Of a DNA stretch of 64,000 bases, positions 1-8,089 are shown piece after piece. Every line of letters begins with the position of its first letter. Position 1 is the stretch's first letter. The position numbers and the translations under genes are program-made. The notes below the pieces were generated by a model. It ran no database searches. It saw nothing but the letters and a program-made list of their open reading frames with translations, and was not told the origin of the DNA. Location: contig MPNA01000006.1 of NCBI GenBank assembly GCA_002238785.1, forward strand, positions 88,894 to 152,893, in the 5' to 3' direction. This DNA is from a bacterium OM1 bin76 (GTDB taxonomy: Bacteria; Actinomycetota; Acidimicrobiia; Spongiisociales; ZC4RG35).

Positions 1-1696
1 ACACCGGAAGGGCGTCCAGGTCAGCGGTGTTGGTGAGTTGCAGCCGATTCATGCCGTCGGCGTCAATTGCCACCACGTCGTACCGTCGGTCCCGGTTGCT
101 GGTGAAAACGATCTGGGAATCGTCGGGGGACCATCCCGGTAACTCGTCGTGATACCTGTCGTCAGTGAGCGTCTGCCGGTTGGAACCGTCCGCATCCATA
201 ACCGCGATTTCTCCATAGCCGTCGGCATGACTCTCGAAGACGATGCGGGTGGCGTCTGACGACCATGCCGGATCCCCGTCCCAGACAGAGTTGTCAGTGA
301 GTTGCTCGATCTCCCCACTGTCTGCATCCACCACCAAGATCTCCCAGTCACCGTCGGGGTGACTTTCAAAGGCGACGCGGGCGTCGGTGGGAGACCATTC
401 GGGATCGCGGTCTGAGTAGTCGTTGGTGGTGAGTTGGGTCTGGTTGGCGCCGTCGGCATCCATCACGAACACCTCCCGATCACCGTCCCGGTCGCTTATG
501 AAAGCGATCCTCTGACCGTCGGGCGACCACACCGGATCCCCATCCCAGGAATCGTTGCGGGTGAGGAGTTTCACCCCTGATCCGTCGGCGTTTGCCAGCA
601 ATATGTCACTGTCGCCGTCCCGGTCGCTGACGAAGACGATCCGGGTTCCGTCAGGAGACCATGCCGGACCGGAATCCCTCGCGTCGTTGTCGGTCAATTG
701 ACGCTGGTTGGAACCGTCTACATCGATCACATAGAGATCGTCACCGCCGGTAAAGGCGATCCTGCCGCCGTCAGGGGACCACACCGGACTCTCGTCCGGG
801 GAACTGGTATAAGTGAGCCGACGCTGGTTGGAACCGTCGGCATCCATCACGTACAAGTCGAAGGACCCGTTGCGATGGCTGTGGAACACAATCTGGGTAC
901 CGTCCGGCGACCAAATCGGGTCGGAATCGCGGACATCGTTGTCGGTGAGTCGCCGGACATTGGAGCCATCCGAATCCATCGCGATGATTTCATCGTTGGC
1001 GTGGTGGGTATTAAAAGCCAGCCGCCCCGAGGGCCGGGCAGGCAGGGGAAGGACAAGATTGAGAGCCCTGGCCAAAGCGACGGCCATCTCCCCACGGGTA
1101 ACGGAGGCATCTGGACAGTACCGGAACATCCCATCGGCGCAGTTTCCCGCAATACCCACACCGGCTACCGCCCCGATGCTCTCGGAGTGGGTGTTCGCGG
1201 CAATATCGATGAACCTCGGAACCGGATCCGGTCTCAGACCCATAGCACGCGCGATGGAACTCGCCATCTGACCCCGGGTCACCGGGGACTCGGGACAGTA
1301 CCGGTCCGGGTCGGTGGCGCATCCCACCGTCACCCCCCTCTCTCCCAACCTCTCCACATAGGGCGCCCACCACTGCGCGGGATCAACATCCTCGAACCGT
1401 GAGACTTCCACGGGAGGGGGCGCCTTGTTCTCCAACAAGCGAACCAACCAGACCGCCACCTCCCACCTCTCGATTATTTCGTCGCCGCAGGCCGTATGGT
1501 CCTCGCACCCGGTGCCGTCCAGAATGCCCTTTTCAGCCAAAGCGCCCATTGCGGCGTCCACGATCTCCTGGTCAGTATCACCCTTGATATCCGCTGACAC
1601 CGGACCGAACAGGCCCAACACCAGCCCTGCCGCGCAGAGACCCGCCATCCAGCGGCGTCCTCGCAACCAGGACCGTCTGACAGTCTGGCAACCCAC
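1..1696 (-). CDS. Secreted SLH-domain / TolB-like beta-propeller protein (3' end outside window)
   Basis: The reading frame is open from a GTG at 1696 to the left edge (565 codons). AGGAG lies 6 nt before the start. The N-terminus has a basic segment (VRRSWLRGRRW), a hydrophobic stretch (GLCAAGLVLGLFG) and a VSA site typical of a signal peptide. Two S-layer-homology-like segments follow, each ending in a pattern like RYCPESPVTRGQMA (about residues 100-210). At least eight PD40/TolB-type repeats then run to the edge, each with WSPDG or a variant, then I.F.S.RDGD and VMDADGSN. By family this is an extracytoplasmic, cell-wall-associated propeller; ligand unknown. The opposite strand also shows open frames, but they lack any domain logic. 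The true C-terminus is not visible. Confidence 0.85.
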   Translation of the reverse strand, partial: MGCQTVRRSWLRGRRWMAGLCAAGLVLGLFGPVSADIKGDTDQEIVDAAMGALAEKGILDGTGCEDHTACGDEIIERWEVAVWLVRLLENKAPPPVEVSRFEDVDPAQWWAPYVERLGERGVTVGCATDPDRYCPESPVTRGQMASSIARAMGLRPDPVPRFIDIAANTHSESIGAVAGVGIAGNCADGMFRYCPDASVTRGEMAVALARALNLVLPLPARPSGRLAFNTHHANDEIIAMDSDGSNVRRLTDNDVRDSDPIWSPDGTQIVFHSHRNGSFDLYVMDADGSNQRRLTYTSSPDESPVWSPDGGRIAFTGGDDLYVIDVDGSNQRQLTDNDARDSGPAWSPDGTRIVFVSDRDGDSDILLANADGSGVKLLTRNDSWDGDPVWSPDGQRIAFISDRDGDREVFVMDADGANQTQLTTNDYSDRDPEWSPTDARVAFESHPDGDWEILVVDADSGEIEQLTDNSVWDGDPAWSSDATRIVFESHADGYGEIAVMDADGSNRQTLTDDRYHDELPGWSPDDSQIVFTSNRDRRYDVVAIDADGMNRLQLTNTADLDALPV

Positions 1697-1941
1697 CTTG
1701 AACTCCTAATCAGATTGACAAAAGGCCGTCTCTAGACAATACACCCAACCTAACCACTTTGCCACTAGACCCAGTCGCCGCGCCTTGGGAGCGATGCGTG
1801 GGTCAGGCCCGTCTGTCCTGGAGCGCCGCCTCCAGATGGCCCAAGTAGTCGATGAAGTCGTAATGATCGCAGCAAAACCGGGAACTGAACCGCCCAACCT
1901 CGCTTTTGTTGTTGCCTTTCAATCATATCCTCAGGGAGGAA

Positions 1942-2667
1942 ATGGCCGATCACATTGTCTGGGACTGGAACGGAACACTGTGGGATGATCTTCCCCAGGT
2001 GCATCGCGCTACCAATGCCGCCCTCCGGGAGATCGGCGGCCCTGCTCTCACCCTCGCCGAGTACGTCGGTCTGTTCACCCGTCCCTTGCCGATGTTCTAC
2101 CGTAGGGCCCTGGGCCGGGACCTCACACCGGCGGAGTGGGAGATGGTCAACCGATGTTTCATGGTCTCCTACCAAGGCAGCCTTCACCTCGCCGACCTGG
2201 CCACAGAAGCCATTCCGGCGCTGGAATGGGTGGCCCGCAATGGCGCCACCCAGTCGATCCTTTCCCTGTATCCCCACCAATCGTTGACCCGGTTGGTGGA
2301 GGAACTTGGAATCACTCACTATTTCACCCTCGTGGACGGCCTGCGGGGAATGCCTGACAGGAGCAAGGTGGGGATGTTCCACGATCACCTGACGACCGCC
2401 GCACCGGGCATACGCCCGCACCGAGTGGTGATGATTGGAGACACTGATGACGACTTGCTCGCCGCCCAGGCTGCAGGCAGCGCCGGCATTCTCATCAACC
2501 ATCACGGATATCACCCCCTGGGTGACCCGACCCTGGTGAGCTTTTTCGCTGACGGGCTTCTGGAAGCCCTACAGCGAGCGGGACTGCGAATCTCTCACGG
2601 TCGGTATGCGGTGGATCCCAATCCGGCGGGTCGCGGCGTGGCCAAACCACCGTGGGGTACACAATGA
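1942..2667 (+). CDS. HAD-superfamily hydrolase (phosphoglycolate phosphatase-like)
   Basis: A 241-aa protein starting at ATG 1942, just after a GGGAGGAA purine run. A longer TTG start at 1906 has no ribosome-binding site. HAD motif I is DWNGTLWDD at residues 7-15, where the first Asp is the nucleophile and the second the acid/base. Motif III/IV is GDTDDD near residue 170, followed by an alanine-rich turn and GILINHHGYHP, typical of Gph/PGP-like phosphatases. The segment between motifs I and III forms a helical cap. Family knowledge suggests a small cytosolic phosphomonoesterase; the substrate cannot be read from sequence. The stop overlaps the start of a crotonase remnant (ATGA). Confidence 0.85.
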   Translation: MADHIVWDWNGTLWDDLPQVHRATNAALREIGGPALTLAEYVGLFTRPLPMFYRRALGRDLTPAEWEMVNRCFMVSYQGSLHLADLATEAIPALEWVARNGATQSILSLYPHQSLTRLVEELGITHYFTLVDGLRGMPDRSKVGMFHDHLTTAAPGIRPHRVVMIGDTDDDLLAAQAAGSAGILINHHGYHPLGDPTLVSFFADGLLEALQRAGLRISHGRYAVDPNPAGRGVAKPPWGTQ

Positions 2668-2798
2668 ACTACCGCAGCCTCCCATACCAGGTCTCCGACC
2701 GGATAGCCACCATCACCCTCAACCGCCCCGAGCCGCTCGATGCTATCGACGCGGCTCTCTGCAATTCCAGGGAACTGAAACTGCTTCATAAGAGATGA
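2664..2798 (+). pseudogene. Enoyl-CoA hydratase (crotonase) N-terminal remnant
   Basis: The frame opens at ATG 2664, overlapping the HAD stop by 4 nt, and encodes 44 residues. Residues 1-32 match the canonical crotonase N-terminus, with YQVSDRIATITLNRPEPLDA (beta-strand then LNRP). The similarity then stops, and TGA at 2796-2798 ends the frame. Crotonases are about 260 aa and need the oxyanion-hole and catalytic segments near residues 60-145, which are absent here and in the next 70 bases before glpX. This looks like a deletion relic that kept the translational coupling signal of an old operon. A functional micropeptide is possible but unlikely. Confidence 0.7.
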
Positions 2799-2809
2799 GA
2801 TGGCTGGTT

Positions 2810-2827
2810 ACGGGAACCGATTCCCGT
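2810..2827. terminator. Hairpin between convergent genes
   Basis: Perfect 7-bp stem with a 4-nt loop (ACGGGAA-ccga-TTCCCGT) in the gap between the crotonase remnant (+) and glpX (-). No T tract follows on either strand, so termination activity is only suggested by position. Confidence 0.4.
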
Positions 2828-2870
2828 GGCGCCCCTTATGGTGGTCTGTACCGTCCAGCCAGACAGCCAG

Positions 2871-3839
2871 CTACCGCCCTTCCGACCGGGCCAGGTTGTG
2901 GTAAGTGACTATGTAGCGGATGGTCCCGGTGCTGGCTCGCATGGTGACACTGTGGGTAATGGCTTGATCGTGGCCAAACTCCACCCCCCTTAGGAACTCT
3001 CCGGTAGTCACTCCCGTGGCGGCCAGATACGCTTCGCCGCCTCCAACCAGGTCACAAGTGGTCATCACCTGATTCAAATCCTGTTCATGCCGGATCGCAT
3101 ACTGGCGCTGCTGGTCCGTGCCGGCCCACAGACGCGTCTGGATCTCCCCGCCCATGCAGCGCATGGCTGCCGCGGCGATTACGGCTTCCGGCGAACCGCC
3201 GATTCCCATCAGCAGGTCGATGCCGGTCTCGGGCCGAGCGGTGGCGATGGCCGCGGAGACATCCCCATCGCCGATCATCCTGATCCGCGCTCCTGCCCGA
3301 CGTATCTCCCTTATGTAATCCCGGTTGCGAGGTCGATCCAATACGATCACCGTCAACTGGTCGAGATCCAGCCCCTTAGCACTGGCGACCTGCTCCAGGT
3401 TGTAACTGACCGGCGCCTCCAGATCGATCACCCCCGCCGCTTCCGGACCCACCGCCAGCTTGTCCATGTAGACCAAGCCTCCGGGAGAGAACATGGTTCC
3501 CCGCCCGGCGACTGCTATCACTGACAGGGCGCCGGGGCCGCCTCGGGCGGTTAGAGAGGTGCCGTCCACCGGGTCGACGGCGATGTCCATTCGGGGACCC
3601 TGGCCGTTGCCTACCCGTTCCCCGTTGTGAAGCATGGGGGCGTGGTCTTTCTCGCCTTCGCCAATTACCACCACACCGTCGAATGGGATGGTGTTCAAAT
3701 GTTCCCGCATCCCGTCCACCGCTGCCTGATCAACCGCTTCTTTGTCGGCCCGGCCCTGCCAGTGGGCCGCCGCCACCGCGGCCCGCTCGGTTACCTTGGC
3801 GAGGTCGAGGGCAAAGCTGCGACCCAGGGCCGGGGTCAT
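2871..3839 (-). CDS. glpX: Fructose-1,6-bisphosphatase class II (GlpX)
   Basis: A 322-aa protein starting at ATG 3839 (MTPALGRSFALD); the frame upstream belongs to no family. Typical GlpX signatures are present: VVVIGEGEKDHAPML (metal site), DIAVDPVDGTSLTARGG (Asp-Pro-X-Asp-Gly phosphatase motif) and GIGGSPEAVIAAAA. Length matches the family (320-330 aa). It hydrolyses fructose-1,6-bisphosphate to fructose-6-phosphate in gluconeogenesis in the cytosol, using Mn/Mg. The start shares one base with the stop of the upstream thiolase (TGATG), so the two are translationally coupled. Confidence 0.93.
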   Translation of the reverse strand: MTPALGRSFALDLAKVTERAAVAAAHWQGRADKEAVDQAAVDGMREHLNTIPFDGVVVIGEGEKDHAPMLHNGERVGNGQGPRMDIAVDPVDGTSLTARGGPGALSVIAVAGRGTMFSPGGLVYMDKLAVGPEAAGVIDLEAPVSYNLEQVASAKGLDLDQLTVIVLDRPRNRDYIREIRRAGARIRMIGDGDVSAAIATARPETGIDLLMGIGGSPEAVIAAAAMRCMGGEIQTRLWAGTDQQRQYAIRHEQDLNQVMTTCDLVGGGEAYLAATGVTTGEFLRGVEFGHDQAITHSVTMRASTGTIRYIVTYHNLARSEGR

Positions 3840-5029
3840 CACAGAACCCTGATCACCAAGGCGTCGCCCTGGCCGCCGCCTCCGCACAGAGCCGCCGCCC
3901 CCAAGCCACCGCCGGCTTCCCGGAGGGCATTGACCAGAGTCACCACCAGCCGCGCCCCGGTGGCGCCGATGGGATGACCGATCGCCACCGCACCACCGTA
4001 CACATTGACCTTGTCGAAAGAGAGCCCCAGCATCTGCGCGGACCATAGGGCCACCGCCGCGAAAGCCTCGTTAATCTCCACCATGTCCAAGTCCGAAGGG
4101 GAGAGATCAGCCCGTTTCAGAGCCATCCGGATCGCATCGGCCGGACGTTCATGGAGCGTGGCGTCCGGTCCAGAAGACTGGCCGTAGGCCACTATCTCCG
4201 CCAGGATCGTCGCTCCGATAGCCTGGGCGGCCGGGCGACTGGCCACCACCAGTGCCGCCGCTCCGTCCGATATCTGGGAGGAGTTGCCGGCGGTGAGGGT
4301 TCCGTCCTCGGTGAACGCTCTGCGCAATCCGCCCAGTTTCTCGACGCTGATACCCGGTCGGATACCCTCATCGGCATCGATAGTGATCGGATCGCCGCGA
4401 CGCTGCGGGACCTCGACCGGTACGATCTCCCGGGAGAAGTGACCTTCTTGCGTGGCTCGAGTGGCCCGCCGGTGGCTCTCCGCCGACCATTGATCCTGCT
4501 GAGGACGGGTGACACCCAACCGGGTGTTTACCTCGTCGGACATCTCCCCCATGGTGGAGCGATTGAAAGCGCAAAAAAGGCCGTCATGCAACATCACGTC
4601 AACCAGCTTGCCATCGCCCATGCGACGACCAGATCGGAAACCTCGGAGCACATGCGGCGCGTTGCTCATCGACTCCATACCCCCAGCCACCACGAAGTTG
4701 GCGTCTCCCAACCGGACGGCGTTGGACGCCAGGCCCACTGCGGTCAGGCCCGATATGCAAACCTTGTTGACGTTGAGAGCGGGAATGGTCATAGAAAGCC
4801 CGGCTTTGACCGCTGCTTGGCGAGCGGTGATCTGGCCCTCCCCTCCAACCAGAACATGACCAAGAATCACTTCGTCCACCTCACTGGAGGAAATGCCAGA
4901 CCGCGTAACCGCGGCGGCGATGGCCCGGGCGCCCAGGTCAACCGCTCGCAGTGGTGAAAGTCCCCCCAGATAACGCCCGATCGGGGTACGGGCAATAGAG
5001 CATATGACCGGATTGCTGGAAGTCTTCAT
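3839..5029 (-). CDS. Acetyl-CoA acetyltransferase / thiolase
   Basis: A 396-aa thiolase of normal family length. The nucleophilic Cys91 sits in NVNKVCISG. The C-terminal catalytic His is in GHPIGATGAR and the second Cys in CGGGGQGDALV. GGMESMSNAPH, typical of biosynthetic or degradative thiolases, is also present. It condenses or cleaves acetoacetyl-CoA and longer 3-ketoacyl-CoA. In this genome it could receive acetoacetyl-CoA from the epoxide carboxylation pathway at 47-56 kb; that link is inference. AGGAG precedes the ATG in CTCCCAGGAGG context on the reverse strand. It lies upstream of glpX with a one-base overlap. Confidence 0.93.
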   Translation of the reverse strand: MKTSSNPVICSIARTPIGRYLGGLSPLRAVDLGARAIAAAVTRSGISSSEVDEVILGHVLVGGEGQITARQAAVKAGLSMTIPALNVNKVCISGLTAVGLASNAVRLGDANFVVAGGMESMSNAPHVLRGFRSGRRMGDGKLVDVMLHDGLFCAFNRSTMGEMSDEVNTRLGVTRPQQDQWSAESHRRATRATQEGHFSREIVPVEVPQRRGDPITIDADEGIRPGISVEKLGGLRRAFTEDGTLTAGNSSQISDGAAALVVASRPAAQAIGATILAEIVAYGQSSGPDATLHERPADAIRMALKRADLSPSDLDMVEINEAFAAVALWSAQMLGLSFDKVNVYGGAVAIGHPIGATGARLVVTLVNALREAGGGLGAAALCGGGGQGDALVIRVL

Positions 5030-5082
5030 CTCCCAGGAGGGTAGCTAAGTGGGCGCTCGCTTCAGATCCGGATGAGGGCTGA

Positions 5083-5553
5083 TTGGCCGTAACCCATAGG
5101 CGTTGTGATTTGTCTAAAGGTCCTATAGCGGGAAGCCTTCTTATCAAATTACTTAACTTGGATCACGTCGGAATAGCCGTGCACGATCTCGACCACACCT
5201 TGGACGAGTACCGGATCAAGTACGGCGTGACGCCCCTCTACCGGGAAACGGTCTCCTCCCAGGGCGTGGAAGAAGCGATGATCCCATTGGGCGGGTCTTT
5301 CATCCAACTGCTCCGACCCCTCGGACCGGATACTCCCGTAGGGCGCTTCCTGGACACAAGAGGTGAAGGAGTCCATCATCTGGCCTACGCGGTAGCCGAT
5401 ATCGAGGCCGCCTTGGGTCACCTGAAGGCTCAAGGAGCGAGCCTGGTTGACAGCGAGGCCCGCCCCGGCGGCGGCGGCACTCGGATAGCCTTTGTCCACC
5501 CCCGTGACCTGGCCGGGACCCTGATCGAACTGGTGGAGCCCTCTGATGATTGA
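5083..5553 (+). CDS. mce: Methylmalonyl-CoA epimerase
   Basis: A glyoxalase/VOC-fold protein. The two beta-alpha-beta modules are LDHVGIAVHDLD and GVHHLAYAVADIEAA. Metal-binding positions expected for MCE are visible: His in LDHVG, His in GVHHLAYAV and Glu in LIELVE. The C-terminal loop RPGGGGTRIAFVHP is typical. It interconverts (R)- and (S)-methylmalonyl-CoA in the propionate/methylmalonyl pathway. The start is uncertain: the longest frame begins with TTG at 5083, but family alignment would favour a start near the TTG at 5158. No clear ribosome-binding site decides. Its stop overlaps the next small gene by 8 nt. Confidence 0.85.
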   Translation: MAVTHRRCDLSKGPIAGSLLIKLLNLDHVGIAVHDLDHTLDEYRIKYGVTPLYRETVSSQGVEEAMIPLGGSFIQLLRPLGPDTPVGRFLDTRGEGVHHLAYAVADIEAALGHLKAQGASLVDSEARPGGGGTRIAFVHPRDLAGTLIELVEPSDD

Positions 5554-5791
5554 TCTGATCGAGATCAAAGGCGGAGCCGGCGACTATGAAGCGGCCGTGC
5601 TGGCGGCGGTCCTGGACCAGATGAGAAGACGGCGGCAGAACCTGCGAGCTCGCCGACCACACATTTCCAAGCCTCTTTCGGCCTGGATGAGAGCCGGTTC
5701 CCTCACCGCCGCCGATCCCATGCCACGCCCCGATCCAGGCTCGAACGGAGACACTGCCCCCACCAAGGCGACCGAGACATCCTGGCTCTAG
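5546..5791 (+). CDS. Small protein, possibly acyl-CoA carboxylase epsilon-like subunit
   Basis: An 81-aa protein overlapping the epimerase stop by 8 nt. The N-terminal half has a strand then helix pattern (LIEIKGGAGDYEAAVLAAVLDQM), followed by a basic stretch and KPLSAWMRAGS. This resembles AccE/PccE epsilon subunits of actinobacterial acyl-CoA carboxylases: a short Ile-rich strand with Gly, an alanine helix and a terminal SxW motif. Pairing with methylmalonyl-CoA epimerase fits propionyl-CoA carboxylase biology. No carboxylase alpha or beta subunit is in the window. The C-terminal 25 residues are low-complexity. The assignment rests on pattern and context only. Confidence 0.5.
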   Translation: MIDLIEIKGGAGDYEAAVLAAVLDQMRRRRQNLRARRPHISKPLSAWMRAGSLTAADPMPRPDPGSNGDTAPTKATETSWL

Positions 5792-5869
5792 CTGCGTGCT
5801 CAACAGCGTCCTCGCGAAACTGTCCGGGCCACTACGCTAAGGAGAACTGGTTAGCTAGGAAGTAATAAC

Positions 5870-6523
5870 TTGACGTTGACATTCGCAGAAGAAATCATCC
5901 TGCTCCTGCTGCGAGACCATGACGGAAGATTCGTCCGGGTGCCGAACTGGTCACTGGAGTACGCCATGGCGGGAGGAGTCTTGATGGATCTGGCTATGGA
6001 GAACCGGATCGACACCGACCTTGAGAATCTCATCCTGGTCGACTCCACTCCGGTCGGCGACAACCTTCTGGATCCGACTTTGGCCGAGATAGCGGCCGAT
6101 GAGACACACCCTACCCGGCACTGGGTGGAACGGACGGTGGAGCGCGCCGACGCCATACATCAGGAAGCTCTCGCCAGACTGGTGGAACGCGGCATCCTCG
6201 AACAGCAGGAGAAGCGCTTTTTGTGGGCGTTTCGGTCCCGCCGCTATCCCCTGGTGGACGGGAGGGCCGAACGAGAGGTGAAGTTGCGCATCATGGAGGT
6301 CTTGTTCTCCGATGAGATCCCCGACCCTCGTGACATCATGCTCATCTGTCTTGTCGACGCCTGCGGGATCTTCAACGAGCTACTGTCGAAGCAGGAGCTC
6401 GGCAATGCGGCCGACCGGATTGCGCAGGTACGCCGGATGGATTTGATCGGGCAGGCAACCACCCAGGCTATCAGGGACATCGAATTCTCCATTGCCGTCT
6501 CTGTGCAACCGCACATGTATTGA
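5870..6523 (+). CDS. GPP34 (GOLPH3/Vps74-like) family protein
   Basis: A 217-aa protein from TTG 5870, with AGGAAG 8-9 nt upstream. The N-terminal LTFAEEIILLLLRDHDGR, the segment ALEYAMAGGVLMDL-like (here SLEYAMAGGVLMDLAMENRI), the central WVERTVERAD, the LVERGILEQQEKRFLW winged-helix-like hairpin and YPLVDGRAEREVK are hallmarks of the GPP34 fold. Eukaryotic members bind phosphatidylinositol-4-phosphate at Golgi membranes. Bacterial members are common in actinobacteria, mostly without assigned function; a lipid or membrane-surface role is inferred. It converges with murJ, 12 nt away. Confidence 0.8.
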   Translation: MTLTFAEEIILLLLRDHDGRFVRVPNWSLEYAMAGGVLMDLAMENRIDTDLENLILVDSTPVGDNLLDPTLAEIAADETHPTRHWVERTVERADAIHQEALARLVERGILEQQEKRFLWAFRSRRYPLVDGRAEREVKLRIMEVLFSDEIPDPRDIMLICLVDACGIFNELLSKQELGNAADRIAQVRRMDLIGQATTQAIRDIEFSIAVSVQPHMY

Positions 6524-6535
6524 GGGTCCCCGGCT

Positions 6536-8089
6536 TCACGCCCGCCAACCGGCCCAAAGAGACCGCACTTCCCTGCTCCCCAACCACCAGGACACCGCCG
6601 CGAACACCAAGGCCACGGTTGCTCCCCCAGCCACAAAGCCGCCCAGAGCTTCGGCTATAGACCAAGCGGCGTCGTCAGAGAATAGCCGCGCCATCCACCA
6701 CCCCGCCCCCGCGGCCACCACCCCTGCCGCCACGGATCGCCCCAGACTCATAGCCAGGCGGTTGCCCTCCGCTCCTCGACCCCGGACCCAGTAGAGAGTC
6801 AACGTGACGGCATAAGCCCCCATCGACAAGACGCTGGCCCAGACCAGCCCCCCGGCGTCCCAGGCGGCGACCATCACCATAGAGAGCACCACCGCCATCG
6901 CCGCGGCCCCGGTTCCGATCAATACCGGTGGCCACATCCGGCGCTCGGCGTAGAAGGAACGGGCGATCACCTGGTGTAGGCCCCAGGCGGGGATCGCCAC
7001 CGCGTAAACCGCCAGTAGCTGAGCAACGGTGGCGGAATCGGCGGTGCTGAAGGCTCCCCATTGGAACACCAGCCGCACCCCGGGACTCCCCACCGCCAGC
7101 ACGGCAGCGGCAGCTGCGGTACCGAGGAACAAGGTCATCCCGGCGGTCCGCAGGGTTGTCTCGGTCAACTGCCGTCTCCGGCCGGCCGCCGCCAGAGACG
7201 CCAAGAAGGGAAATGCCGCCACCCCGGCCGCCTGGGCCACCATGCCCACCGGGACCATATTCAGCACCCGTGCGAAGGAAAGAGCGGAGATCCCTCCCTC
7301 CCCGGTCAGCTGGCCGAAGAACCTGACGAACTGTTCATCAAGCACGGCAACCGATTGGGCCAACATCAGCGGCAAGGCCAGAGCCAGGTAGGTCCGCACA
7401 GCCGGATGCTTCCACGCCACCCCCTGCACCAGCCGCAATCCCACTCGACGCGCCCCCCACCACTGGATCGAGAAGTTTCCAATCGCGGCGCCGACCAACG
7501 CTCCCCACACGAACCCGTCGGCGGGTGGTGGGTCAGCCAGGGCGGCCCCCACCAGCCCTCCCATGATTATCGCCAGGTTGTAGACGATGGGGGCTGCCAC
7601 CGGCACCAGGAACCTGCGGTGGGCGTACTGGTAAGCCATCAGCAGCGACCCTCCAACAAAGAAGACCTGCGCAGGCAGGGCGATTCTGGTGAGCCGGATC
7701 ACTTCCGCGAGTTGCTCGGATGACAACTGGGGATAGATCAGATCCAGAAGAGGAGTCGTCCACACCATCAGAACGGCTGTAAGCACAATGGTGAGGCCGG
7801 TCACCACTCTGAAGACAGCCACAAATGCCTGGTTGCCGCCGGCCACATCGTCCGATTCCAATCGGGCGGCAAGGATCGGCACGAAAGTGATCGTCAAATA
7901 GCCGCCAGCCAGCAGGTAGTTGAGCAGATCGGGGACCAGAAAGGCGGCCCGATAGACATCTCCCACGGCATTGACCCCGATCAGGGCGGCCAGCATCGTC
8001 TCCCGGGCAAGCCCCAGAACCCTCGACAGTAAGACACCCGAAGAGACCACCAACGCCGCGGCGCCCATTCCCATGGCCCTGCCCTTCAT
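6536..8089 (-). CDS. murJ: Lipid II flippase MurJ (MviN family)
   Basis: A 517-aa polytopic protein with about 13-14 predicted membrane segments. The N-terminus SGVLLSRVLGLARETMLAAL followed by DVYRAAFLVPDLLNYLLAGG is the classic MviN/MurJ signature: Arg in TM1 and a Pro-Asp-Leu loop. Further family motifs are ALPLMLAQSVAVLDEQFVRFF and QWGAFSTADSATVAQLL. It flips lipid-linked peptidoglycan precursor across the plasma membrane. Length matches the family. The start at ATG 8089 overlaps the stop of the PHP gene by 4 nt, so they form one minus-strand operon with the PPIase gene. Confidence 0.92.
   Translation of the reverse strand: MKGRAMGMGAAALVVSSGVLLSRVLGLARETMLAALIGVNAVGDVYRAAFLVPDLLNYLLAGGYLTITFVPILAARLESDDVAGGNQAFVAVFRVVTGLTIVLTAVLMVWTTPLLDLIYPQLSSEQLAEVIRLTRIALPAQVFFVGGSLLMAYQYAHRRFLVPVAAPIVYNLAIIMGGLVGAALADPPPADGFVWGALVGAAIGNFSIQWWGARRVGLRLVQGVAWKHPAVRTYLALALPLMLAQSVAVLDEQFVRFFGQLTGEGGISALSFARVLNMVPVGMVAQAAGVAAFPFLASLAAAGRRRQLTETTLRTAGMTLFLGTAAAAAVLAVGSPGVRLVFQWGAFSTADSATVAQLLAVYAVAIPAWGLHQVIARSFYAERRMWPPVLIGTGAAAMAVVLSMVMVAAWDAGGLVWASVLSMGAYAVTLTLYWVRGRGAEGNRLAMSLGRSVAAGVVAAGAGWWMARLFSDDAAWSIAEALGGFVAGGATVALVFAAVSWWLGSREVRSLWAGWRA

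Noticed and set aside
698..1402. Plus-strand 234-codon open frame opposite the propeller gene
   Set aside because: It mirrors the repeats of the minus-strand SLH/PD40 protein and has no domain of its own.
1697..1941. Small genes in the divergent gap before the HAD gene
   Set aside because: Short frames on both strands lack ribosome-binding sites and recognisable motifs; the gap probably holds only promoters.
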